Source of the DNA: Chloroflexota bacterium
Lineage (GTDB): Bacteria > Chloroflexota > Dehalococcoidia > GIF9 > UBA5629
Assembly: GCA_026389635.1 (NCBI GenBank)
Contig: JAPLHM010000033.1
Span: 1-7,752, forward strand
Length of the DNA stretch: 7,752 nucleotides
Direction of reading: 5' to 3'
The notes beneath the pieces are model-generated. The model was not told the DNA's origin and searched no databases. It worked only from the letters and a program-made list of their open reading frames with translations. Of this stretch, positions 1 through 6,246 are shown one piece after another (position 1 is the first letter of the stretch; each line of letters opens with the position of its first letter). Both the position numbers and the translations under genes were made by a program.

Positions 1-1
1 A

Positions 2-946
2 GGCTTCACGGTACTTAAGGACGCCGTTAAAGACGCGGACTTTGTTATCGAAGCGGCCCCGGAGATCATGGAACTCAAGCAGAAGATATTTAAGGAGTGC
101 GATGAGCACGCTCCCAAGCATGCTATTTTAACCACCAATACATCCAACATGAGCATCACCAAGATCGCTTCGGCGACCAATCGGCCCGACAAGGTGGCGG
201 GACTGCATTTTTTCAATCCAGTGGTCATGATGACCCTGGCCGAGGTGATCAGGGGCGAGAAGACATCCAATGAGACTATGGACGTGAGCTTTGACCTGAT
301 GAAAACCTGGAAGAATTTCAGGGGCGCCATGGTTCCCATCAGGGTTGAGAAAGACACCCCGAGCTTCGTTTACAACAGGCTTGGAGCCCCGGTCGCCCTT
401 TATATGTCCGAACTCCTGGAGAAAGGCGTGGTGACTCCCGAGGCTGCCGATGCAAAGGTTAAATCCATCGGCGCACCCATGGGCCCCTTTGAGACGTTTG
501 ATTTCGTGGGACTCGATGTCATATACCACAGCCAGGAATACCTGTCCGGCGTACTTTCACCGGAGTATAAACCGCGCGGCTGGCTTGAGAAGAAAATGAA
601 GTCCGGCGAGCTGGGCAAAAAGACCGGCAAAGGTCTTTTCGATTGGGCCGCCGGCCGCCCTGCCATCGATTTGGCAAAAGCCGATCCAAATTTCGACCCC
701 ATGGATATTATCTGCCTGCAGGTGAATGAAGGTACCAAGCTGATCGAGGCAGGCGTCGTTAAGACCCCCGCCGAGATAGACCAGGCCATGATACACGGCG
801 GCGGAGGCATATTCGGACCGTTCGCGCTGGCCAAGGGCATGGGCTGGGCTGCCGTGGCCGAGAGGTGCGATTCCATCTCTAAGAGGACAGGCATCAAGCA
901 GTTTATGCCGACAGAGACCCTCAAAAAGGGCGATATCACTATCTAA
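2..946 (+). CDS. 3-hydroxyacyl-CoA dehydrogenase, 3' part (5' end outside window)
   Basis: NAD-dependent oxidation of L-3-hydroxyacyl-CoA to 3-oxoacyl-CoA, the third step of beta-oxidation, in the cytoplasm. The frame is open from base 2; the first visible residues (ADFVIEAAPEIMELK) are the second half of the Rossmann domain, so the true start and the GxGxxG NAD motif lie left of the window and the ATG at 68 is internal. Numbering from that ATG, the NTSNMSIT segment (24-31), the catalytic pair His47 (GLHFFNP) and Glu59, and Asn103 (SFVYNRL) match the family. The first C-terminal helical domain ends near GKKTGKGLFDW, and a second 3HCDH domain follows to the TAA stop. No enoyl-CoA hydratase domain is attached, unlike the longer fused archaeal-type enzymes. 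The 314 visible residues suggest a full length near 390-400. It converges on cdsA across 76 bp. Family is secure; substrate chain length is not readable. Confidence 0.93.
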   Translation, partial: GFTVLKDAVKDADFVIEAAPEIMELKQKIFKECDEHAPKHAILTTNTSNMSITKIASATNRPDKVAGLHFFNPVVMMTLAEVIRGEKTSNETMDVSFDLMKTWKNFRGAMVPIRVEKDTPSFVYNRLGAPVALYMSELLEKGVVTPEAADAKVKSIGAPMGPFETFDFVGLDVIYHSQEYLSGVLSPEYKPRGWLEKKMKSGELGKKTGKGLFDWAAGRPAIDLAKADPNFDPMDIICLQVNEGTKLIEAGVVKTPAEIDQAMIHGGGGIFGPFALAKGMGWAAVAERCDSISKRTGIKQFMPTETLKKGDITI

Positions 947-971
947 GAAAGGATACAACTGCGGACTACAG

Positions 972-1044
972 TCAGGGTTGGTTACCGGGCAATTATCTGA
1001 TACCGGGAAAAGCGGTTAAGGGTTAGACCGGCGGCCAACCCTGA
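972..1044. repeat. 10-bp inverted repeat between convergent genes
   Basis: TCAGGGTTGG (972-981) is the exact reverse complement of CCAACCCTGA (1035-1044), with 53 nt between the arms. The right arm is inside the last codons of cdsA. No U-rich tract follows on either strand, so it is not a standard intrinsic terminator, although it lies where both convergent transcripts must end. The same gap holds a direct repeat TACCGGG (983-989 and 1001-1007). Function unknown; chance is possible. Confidence 0.35.
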
Positions 1045-1865
1045 TTATTTACCAGGACAATCAGGTAGTAGGCTACGGGGGCCACCAGCAGGTGGCTGTC
1101 GATGCGGTCAAGTATGCCGCCGTGCCCGGGCAGTAAACTGCCGGCGTCCTTGGCATGCATATTTCGTTTCAAAAGTGATTCCACCAGGTCGCCCAGTTGT
1201 GCGAATATGCCTATGATCAACCCTGCCGCAATCATTTGCCAGTAATAGAGGGGCAGCTTGAATGCGATTGAGAGTATAACGGCAATAATAATCGATATTG
1301 CCAGCCCCCCGGCCGATCCCTCCCACGTTTTACCGGGGCTCACGGATGATGCCATGGCATGTTTGCCCAGGTTGCTGCCCACCACATAGGCGCCTACGTC
1401 ACAAAGTGCTGTGCACGAGAGTACCAGAAAAATCCAGCCAATCCCATTTTCCATCAGGCGGATCTGGACATAGAAGGAAATCAGCCACCCGATATAGAGG
1501 ATGCCGGCGACGGTCCATCCCCAGTTGATGAAGGCGTTGTCCTTGTTTGTTCTGAACAGCAGCCATATGAGTGGAATGAGCGTCATTAAGACCATTATAA
1601 ATGGCAGGGTAAAATCCCGGGGATACGACAGGAAGGGGAAATCATATTGCTGAATATAGGCGTTAACGATCAACAGGATGGAAAAAACTATGCCAAGCCA
1701 GCTTAAAGGCTGGACACCCCGGCTTTTTACGATCCGGTAAAACTCAAGGCTGGCGAGGGTTGCTATGATACAAACAGCAGCGGCGAACGGGATACCGCCT
1801 ATGCAGACAAATATTGCCACAATGACGGCTATGGCCAGGCCTGTTACTATTCGCTTTACTATCAT
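1023..1865 (-). CDS. cdsA: phosphatidate cytidylyltransferase (CDP-diacylglycerol synthase)
   Basis: Integral membrane enzyme that condenses CTP and phosphatidic acid to CDP-diacylglycerol, the branch point for phospholipid synthesis. The 280-residue protein is almost entirely hydrophobic helices. The C-terminal CDS signature is clear: SLLKR (230-234), KD (239-240), HGG (248-250) and DRID (253-256). Upstream motifs CDVGAY and SPGKTWEG also fit the family. I chose the ATG at 1865 because MIVKRIVTGL opens directly into the first membrane helix, a weak GGGGAA sits 5 nt upstream, and the length is typical. A longer frame starts at TTG 1928, 19 nt after frr, but adds a polar alanine-rich leader and has no visible ribosome binding site. 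It is the last gene of the rpsB operon in this window. uppS, which commonly precedes cdsA, is missing, and dxr and rseP do not follow. Confidence 0.92.
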   Translation of the reverse strand: MIVKRIVTGLAIAVIVAIFVCIGGIPFAAAVCIIATLASLEFYRIVKSRGVQPLSWLGIVFSILLIVNAYIQQYDFPFLSYPRDFTLPFIMVLMTLIPLIWLLFRTNKDNAFINWGWTVAGILYIGWLISFYVQIRLMENGIGWIFLVLSCTALCDVGAYVVGSNLGKHAMASSVSPGKTWEGSAGGLAISIIIAVILSIAFKLPLYYWQMIAAGLIIGIFAQLGDLVESLLKRNMHAKDAGSLLPGHGGILDRIDSHLLVAPVAYYLIVLVNNQGWPPV

Positions 1866-1947
1866 ATAGATTCCCCGGTAATAAACGCGAATGGCCGGTG
1901 CTGCGGCGGCCAATGGGTCCCGTGGCAATTGATGATGGGCAGGGAGT

Positions 1948-2505
1948 TTATACTTCCAGTATCTCCGCTTCCTTGTCCTTGCCGATCCTGTTGATGGAAT
2001 CGATGTGGCTGTCTGTGAGCTTCTGTGTATTTTCGGAGGCCCGTATACTCTGATCTTGGGAGAGCTCCTTGTTTTTCTCGGACAGTTTCAATTCTTCAAC
2101 CGCTTCCCTGCGGATATTGCGCACGGTCACCCGTGCCTCCTCGATCCTTTTATGCACGATCTTGATCAGGTCTTTGCGCCTTTCCTCTGTAAGAGCCGGG
2201 AGGGAAATCCTGATGTTGTTACCGTCGTTGGTTGGATTAAGTCCCAGGTCAGATTTCAACAGGGCTTTATCGATATTATTTATGATCGTGCGGTCCCAGG
2301 GATGTATAGTAATAGTTTTTGGATCGGGCACCGAAATGGAAGCAAGTTGTATCAGAGGCGTCACAACCCCGTGGTAATCGACTTTAATGTGCTCAACAAG
2401 GGCGGGTGAGGCGCGCCCGGTGCGGATAGAGGACAATTCCCTGTTCAGGGCTTCGATAGTCTTTTTCATCCTGGCATCAGCATCTTTGAGTATTTTATCA
2501 GTCAT
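1948..2505 (-). CDS. frr: ribosome recycling factor
   Basis: Splits the post-termination 70S ribosome together with EF-G in the cytoplasm. The 185 residues match the family's usual length. The N-terminal helix carries the hallmark SSIRTGRASPALVEHI (25-40), followed by the beta domain (VTPLIQLASISVPDPKTITI, 48-67). The C-terminal half (about 107-185) supplies the two long helices of the three-helix bundle, with EERRKDLIK and VRNIRREA. The ATG start has AGGAG 5 nt upstream and overlaps the pyrH stop by 4 nt (ATGA), so translation is likely coupled to pyrH. Cotranscription with rpsB, tsf and pyrH fits the widespread order. No oddities seen. Confidence 0.98.
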   Translation of the reverse strand: MTDKILKDADARMKKTIEALNRELSSIRTGRASPALVEHIKVDYHGVVTPLIQLASISVPDPKTITIHPWDRTIINNIDKALLKSDLGLNPTNDGNNIRISLPALTEERRKDLIKIVHKRIEEARVTVRNIRREAVEELKLSEKNKELSQDQSIRASENTQKLTDSHIDSINRIGKDKEAEILEV

Positions 2506-3239
2506 TCCTTCTCCTCACTTGTGACCGTAGTCCCGATGTCTTCTCCTTCGATAACTCTTATAATACTGTCCTCTCCCTGTGAATCGAATACAATTATAGG
2601 CAGTTTGTTCTGCTGGCACAATGAAAAAGCTGTGATGTCCATGACCTCCAATTGAAGGCCGAGTGCCTCCCTGTGGGTCAGGTGGCGGTATTTCCGGGCA
2701 TGCTGGTTTTTCCTGGGGTCGCAATCATAGATGCCATCTACCCTGTTCTTGGCCACCAGCAATACGTCGGCATTGATCTCTATGGCGCGCAGGGCGGCCG
2801 CCGTATCAGTGGTCATGTAGGGGTTACCGGTGCCGCCGGCAAAGATCACCACGCGCTTTTTCTCGAGGTGTCTTATGGCCTTCCTGCGGATGTGCGGCTC
2901 CGCAATGGCCTGGATGGTGATAGCGGATTGGGTCCTGCTGACAACGCCGTTATTTTCGAGGGCGTCCTGCAGCGCCAGCGCATTGATTATAGTGGCAAGC
3001 ATACCGGCGTAATCGGCCGTGGCCCGCTCCATGCCGGCGGCTTCTGCGGTGGAACCTCTCCAGAAATTGCCTCCCCCCACCACGATTGCCACCTCTATAC
3101 CCTGGGCGTTGACTTTTTTTATCTGCTTGGCTATTACGTCCAGCATATGAGGATCAATGCCGAAGCTGCTATTGCCCATCAGGGCTTCGCCGCTCAGCTT
3201 TAGCAGTACCCTTTTAAACTTTGTCTTTCTGGTAGACAA
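2502..3239 (-). CDS. pyrH: uridylate kinase (UMP kinase)
   Basis: Phosphorylates UMP to UDP with ATP, in the cytoplasm; in the bacterial family the enzyme is a hexamer of the amino-acid-kinase fold, usually inhibited by UTP. Diagnostic segments over 245 residues: KLSGEAL (14-20), the glycine-rich GGGNFWRG (55-62), the conserved AGMLATIINALALQDALE (78-95), the phosphate/acceptor loop GGTGNPYMTTDTAA (135-148), and DGIYDCDP (168-175). The start is TTG at 3239, two bases after the tsf TAA; no ATG or GTG in this frame lies between an upstream in-frame stop and the KLSGEAL motif, so TTG is forced. No good Shine-Dalgarno sequence precedes it, so initiation probably depends on ribosomes finishing tsf. 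The stop overlaps the frr start. Confidence 0.98.
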   Translation of the reverse strand: MSTRKTKFKRVLLKLSGEALMGNSSFGIDPHMLDVIAKQIKKVNAQGIEVAIVVGGGNFWRGSTAEAAGMERATADYAGMLATIINALALQDALENNGVVSRTQSAITIQAIAEPHIRRKAIRHLEKKRVVIFAGGTGNPYMTTDTAAALRAIEINADVLLVAKNRVDGIYDCDPRKNQHARKYRHLTHREALGLQLEVMDITAFSLCQQNKLPIIVFDSQGEDSIIRVIEGEDIGTTVTSEEKE

Positions 3240-3241
3240 TT

Positions 3242-3745
3242 TTAATAGCCCAGTTCAAAACGTACGAACCTGCGAACCTTAATATTCTCACCTGTTTTAG
3301 CAACTGTCTCGGTGATTATATCCTGTATTGATTTTGCCGGATCTTTGATAAAGGGCTGGAGCAGCAGGCATATTGCTGAGGGGTCGCCTTCAACACCAGC
3401 CGGAACATCATCCTTTGAAACGTACCGTGGTGACATGGCGGATATCTGCAGGGCGATATTGTGGGCCAGTTCCTTGAAATCAGGTGTACGGGCTACAAAA
3501 TCGGTCTCGCAGTTCACTTCTACCATCACGCCCAGGTGGTTGCCTGTGTGAACGTAGCATTCGATCAGTCCCTGCTCTGCCGACCGCCCGGACTTTTTCT
3601 GGGCAATGGCCAGGCCGCGTTGGGCGATGATATCGCAGGCCTTGTCGAAGTTGCCCACGGCTTCAGTCAGGGCCTTCTTGCAATCCATTATGCCGGCCCC
3701 CGTTTTCTGCCGGAGCTCTTTAACTTTATCTGCTGAAATCTCCAA
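3242..3745 (-). CDS. tsf: elongation factor Ts, short form
   Basis: Nucleotide exchange factor that releases GDP from EF-Tu. Both family signatures are present: ELRQKTGAGIMDCKKAL (10-26) at the end of the N-terminal UBA-like domain, and EVNCETDFVA (76-85), whose TDFV (81-84) inserts at the EF-Tu nucleotide site. At 167 residues it is far shorter than the roughly 280-residue E. coli type: one core subdomain is present and most of the second is missing, as in the short Thermus and Dehalococcoides forms. It ends cleanly (RFVRFELGY) with the pyrH start 2 nt away, so it is a natural short form and not a truncation. Start is TTG at 3745, preceded by a near-perfect Shine-Dalgarno. It lies 65 nt downstream of rpsB in the same operon. 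Confidence 0.98.
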   Translation of the reverse strand: MEISADKVKELRQKTGAGIMDCKKALTEAVGNFDKACDIIAQRGLAIAQKKSGRSAEQGLIECYVHTGNHLGVMVEVNCETDFVARTPDFKELAHNIALQISAMSPRYVSKDDVPAGVEGDPSAICLLLQPFIKDPAKSIQDIITETVAKTGENIKVRRFVRFELGY

Positions 3746-3750
3746 TTCGG

Positions 3751-3758
3751 TCCTCCTT
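3751..3758 (-). promoter_or_regulatory. ribosome binding site deciding the TTG start of tsf
   Basis: AAGGAGGA on the minus strand, 5 nt before the TTG at 3745. It is the reason for accepting TTG; the start also places the protein's first residue where the family normally begins. Confidence 0.85.
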
Positions 3759-3810
3759 TGGCATCACGAGAGCCTACGCTCAGGGTAGTGGTCAAGTGTA
3801 AATACGGGAA

Positions 3811-4563
3811 TTAAGTCGAGGTTATCTCCGCGGCAACCGGTTCCTCGTTTTCCTCCTCCTTATTCTCTCCCGCTTCGGCAAGCATTTTGCCTTCGAGGAC
3901 GGCATCAGCGATATGCGAGCAAATGACCTTAATGGCCTTGAGGGCATCATCGTTTGACGGGATTATATAATCGATACCATCGGGATTACAGTTGGTGTCA
4001 ACCGTGGCCACCAGTTTTACGCCGACTTTCTGGGCTTCGCTAAGGGCGATTTTTTCCTTTATCGGGTCGATGATGAAGATGGCGCCGGGCGGGGCTGTCA
4101 TTTCCTTGAAGCCACCCATCACCTTGTTGAGTTTGGCCATCTCCTTCTCCACCTTCAGCTTGTCTTTCTTGGACATGTAGTCAAGCTCACCCCTTGAATT
4201 CTTATCTTCCAGCCTGACAAGGTAATCGATCCTTCCCTGTATGGTATTAAAATTGGTCAGCATGCCGCCCAGCCAGCGCTGTCTGACATAATACATACCG
4301 CACCTTTTGGCCTCCTCTTCAATGATGTCCTGGGCCTGCTTTTTGGTGCCGACGAACATTATGGTCTGCCCGTTACTAACCAGTTCCCTTACAAACGCGC
4401 AAGCCTTGTTCAGCAGGCCCACCGTCTGTTCGAGGTCGATGATATGTATACCGTTTCTTTGCGTGAAGATGTAACTCTTCATTTTAGGATGCCAGTGCCC
4501 GGTCTGGTGACCGAAATGGGCGCCGGCTTCCAGGAGCTGCTTGACTGTAACTGAATCTGCCAA
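3811..4563 (-). CDS. rpsB: 30S ribosomal protein S2
   Basis: Small-subunit protein that assembles late on the 30S solvent side and is needed for S1 binding in many bacteria. The 250 residues open with the family pattern VKQLLEAGAHFGHQ (7-20), then HPKMKSYIFTQRNGIHIIDLEQT; RQRWLGGMLTNF (94-105) and PGAIFIIDP (around 160) are also typical. The last 20 or so residues form a glutamate-rich tail, common in S2 of this length. The start is TTG at 4563, supported by AGGAGG 10 nt upstream and by alignment to the usual S2 N-terminus. First gene of the operon, with its own promoter about 50 nt upstream; the transcript likely continues through tsf to cdsA. No autoregulatory leader structure could be recognised in the short 5' UTR. 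Confidence 0.98.
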   Translation of the reverse strand: MADSVTVKQLLEAGAHFGHQTGHWHPKMKSYIFTQRNGIHIIDLEQTVGLLNKACAFVRELVSNGQTIMFVGTKKQAQDIIEEEAKRCGMYYVRQRWLGGMLTNFNTIQGRIDYLVRLEDKNSRGELDYMSKKDKLKVEKEMAKLNKVMGGFKEMTAPPGAIFIIDPIKEKIALSEAQKVGVKLVATVDTNCNPDGIDYIIPSNDDALKAIKVICSHIADAVLEGKMLAEAGENKEEENEEPVAAEITST

Positions 4564-4573
4564 AGTTTGTTAA

Positions 4574-4579
4574 CCTCCT
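4574..4579 (-). promoter_or_regulatory. ribosome binding site for the TTG start of rpsB
   Basis: AGGAGG on the minus strand, 10 nt upstream of TTG 4563. The spacing is slightly long but no other in-frame start fits the S2 N-terminus. Confidence 0.75.
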
Positions 4580-4616
4580 GAAACGAGAGAGAGTCGCTTA
4601 TTCAAAACCGTTGAAA

Positions 4617-4645
4617 AGTATAACATAACAGCAGTCTCAGGGCAA
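4617..4645 (-). promoter_or_regulatory. sigma-70-type promoter of the rpsB operon
   Basis: On the minus strand, -35 TTGCCC (4645-4640) and -10 TATACT (4622-4617) are separated by exactly 17 bp. They match the TTGACA/TATAAT consensus at 4 and 5 of 6 bases. The predicted transcript start is near 4610, giving a 5' UTR of about 47 nt that contains the rpsB ribosome binding site. Position directly upstream of the first operon gene and downstream of the previous operon's terminator supports the call. Confidence 0.75.
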
Positions 4646-4661
4646 TTTACCATTGCAGGAA

Positions 4662-4701
4662 AATAAAATCCCCTGCCCGGCCGCGGGCAGGGGATTTTAT
4701 T
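4662..4701 (-). terminator. intrinsic terminator of the acyl-CoA dehydrogenase operon
   Basis: A perfect 18-bp stem (4662-4679 with 4684-4701) and 4-nt loop, with a GC core CCCCTGCCCG and A/T-rich ends. On the minus strand the 3' arm runs into ATTTTATTTT, the required U tract, and the hairpin starts 15 nt after the stop codon at 4717. It separates this operon from the rpsB promoter. The A-rich other end could also let it act in the plus direction, but no plus-strand gene is near. Confidence 0.93.
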
Positions 4702-4716
4702 CATAGCTCGAAGCTG

Positions 4717-5847
4717 TTATTTCATGCCGATTTGCTGTGCAACCAGTTCCCTGTGGTAATCAGTGCTGCCATAAGCAGTATCGGCCGCCTTGGCCCTGCG
4801 GTAATACAGCGGAACATCATGGTCTGAGCTTGTGCCAATGCCTCCATGAAGCTTGACGCCCAGAGCGGTAATTAATTTGTAAGCTTCATTTATATAGGCT
4901 TTGGTCATAGAAGCTTCTCTGGCGCTGGGTTCGCCCTCAGACTCTTTCCATGCAGCTTCATAAAGCAGGAATTTGCTGGTTCCCAGCGCTATCCACATAT
5001 CAGACATTTTGTGTTGCAGAGCTTGGAACGCGCCTATTGGCCTGTCATATTGTATGCGCTCCTTGGCATAGGCAACCGTCATCTCGAAAACCGCCTGTAG
5101 GCCGCCGAAGGATTCAGCGGACTTGAGTATGGAGCCTTTCCTGATGAGCATCTGGAGTATGGCCCAGCCCTTATCGACTTTGCCTAACACGTTCTTGGCA
5201 GGTACCGCCACATCTTTGAAGACTACTTCGCAAAGATGATCCAGGGCAATCGTGGGGATGACCTCAGCTTTGATTCCGGCTGCCTTGGCATCTACCAGGA
5301 AAAGGGTGATACCGTCCTCGCCGGCGCCATCTTTAGTGCGGGCTACTACGATCATATTATGCGCAATGTGCCCGCCATCAACGAACAATTTGGCGCCGTT
5401 GAGAATATAATCGTTGCCCTTTTGAGTGGCTTTGAGTGTAATTCCGGAAGCGTCAAACAGGCCGTTCTCCTCCAGCCACGCCAGGGTAAGAATGCAATTG
5501 CCGTTTGATATTTTGGGAAGCAGGTCTTTCTTCTGTTCCTCCGTACCCGCTTCAACAACGGCAAAGGTATTGACTACTGTGCTGATATAGGGGCCGGGCA
5601 GTATATTCTTGCCCACTTCCTCTATGTGCATGGTCAGGTCTTCAAATGAATACCCCATGCCTTCGTAGTCTTCCGGTATGTTAAAGCCCAGCCATCCGAG
5701 CTCACCCATTTTCTGCCAGAGCGCCGGGTCGTAGCCTTTGGCATCATTCTCAAGTTCCCTGACCTTAGCCTTCGGGCATTCCTTGGTAAGGAAATCCTTT
5801 GCTGACTTTTTTAATATTTCCTGTTGTTCAGAATATCTTAGATCCAT
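4717..5847 (-). CDS. acyl-CoA dehydrogenase family protein lacking the usual catalytic Glu
   Basis: FAD-dependent acyl-CoA dehydrogenase fold, 376 residues: N-terminal helical domain (about 1-115, with GELGWLGFNIPEDYEGMGYS at 48-67), central beta domain (about 118-225, YILNGAKLFVDGG at 147-159), and C-terminal helical domain (about 228-376, AKERIQYDRPIGAFQALQHK at 261-280, LHGGIGTSSDHDVPLYYRR at 333-351). Two canonical positions for the catalytic base are not glutamate: the MCAD-type site (YEGTS) reads AYGST with Tyr359, and the isovaleryl-CoA-dehydrogenase-type site aligns near Gly238. Such proteins are often non-catalytic partners in heteromeric dehydrogenases such as the mycobacterial FadE pairs. 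ATG 5847 has AAGGAGGA just upstream. It lies 30 nt downstream of a second, broken dehydrogenase gene and is followed by a strong terminator. Substrate not inferable; Glu245 nearby leaves some doubt about loss of activity. Confidence 0.93.
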   Translation of the reverse strand: MDLRYSEQQEILKKSAKDFLTKECPKAKVRELENDAKGYDPALWQKMGELGWLGFNIPEDYEGMGYSFEDLTMHIEEVGKNILPGPYISTVVNTFAVVEAGTEEQKKDLLPKISNGNCILTLAWLEENGLFDASGITLKATQKGNDYILNGAKLFVDGGHIAHNMIVVARTKDGAGEDGITLFLVDAKAAGIKAEVIPTIALDHLCEVVFKDVAVPAKNVLGKVDKGWAILQMLIRKGSILKSAESFGGLQAVFEMTVAYAKERIQYDRPIGAFQALQHKMSDMWIALGTSKFLLYEAAWKESEGEPSAREASMTKAYINEAYKLITALGVKLHGGIGTSSDHDVPLYYRRAKAADTAYGSTDYHRELVAQQIGMK

Positions 5848-5877
5848 ATTTCCTCCTTATGAATTACGCGTCTTTAA

Positions 5878-6246
5878 TTATTTCATGCGGGGCAGGCCGA
5901 GGCCGTACCACGCGATGATATTGCGCTGAATTTCATTGGTACCCATTGATACGATAGGCACGAAGCATGCCTGGTAGTTATACTCGGCAGCTCCATTCAA
6001 TTTGGCCCATTTAGAGTGCTTGACCTGTCCATGGGGCCCCAATAGGTCCGTGGCTATTTGCCCGAACTTCTCCAGGAGCTCACTGGCAAATACTTTTACT
6101 GAAGCGGCGTCCATCAGTCCCATTTCATTCCTGTTCTGCTGGTCGGCAACACGGTAGGCCAGCGTTCGCACAGCTTCAATTGAACAGGCGAATTCGGCAA
6201 TCCTGTTGCGGATCAGAGGATCCTGTGATAACGGCTTACCATTCAT
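5878..6246 (-). CDS. acyl-CoA dehydrogenase, C-terminal fragment of the broken gene
   Basis: C-terminal helical domain only, about 122 residues from ATG 6246, beginning MNGKPLSQDPLIRNRIAEFA and ending SMGTNEIQRNIIAWYGLGL near the TAA. The GTNEIQRN motif is the usual family C-terminus; the preceding Met sits at the MCAD-type catalytic Glu position, as expected when the base lies in the FERS helix instead. ATG 6246 is within 11 nt of the upstream fragment's stop and follows AAAGG by 4 nt, so coupled translation is possible. The frame also has an ATG at 6273, but the residues it adds are out-of-frame reading of the N-terminal part. Most likely a relic and not a separate gene. Confidence 0.65.
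   Translation of the reverse strand: MNGKPLSQDPLIRNRIAEFACSIEAVRTLAYRVADQQNRNEMGLMDAASVKVFASELLEKFGQIATDLLGPHGQVKHSKWAKLNGAAEYNYQACFVPIVSMGTNEIQRNIIAWYGLGLPRMK

Noticed and set aside
400..939. Minus-strand open frame of 179 codons opposite the hydroxyacyl-CoA dehydrogenase
   Set aside because: The plus-strand frame has clear catalytic motifs over the same bases; the minus frame is proline/serine-rich and unlike any family I know.
983..1007. Direct repeat TACCGGG (two copies) as an attachment site or repeat array
   Set aside because: Only two 7-bp copies, with no integrase, tRNA or further copies nearby.
1866..1928. N-terminal extension of cdsA from TTG 1928, or a remnant of uppS
   Set aside because: No ribosome binding site supports the TTG, the residues do not resemble a CdsA N-terminus, and no polyprenyl synthase motif is visible.
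2652..3203. Long plus-strand open frame (183 codons) opposite pyrH
   Set aside because: It lies wholly inside a confidently identified gene, has no recognisable motif, and is a shadow of pyrH codons.
3770..3781. Hairpin GAGC-N4-GCTC between rpsB and tsf as a terminator or attenuator
   Set aside because: Only 4 bp of stem and no U tract; not enough to claim.
4642..4656. Small hairpin GCAAT-N5-ATTGC as an attenuator or leader structure for rpsB
   Set aside because: It overlaps the -35 element and lies upstream of the predicted transcript start, so it would not be in the RNA.
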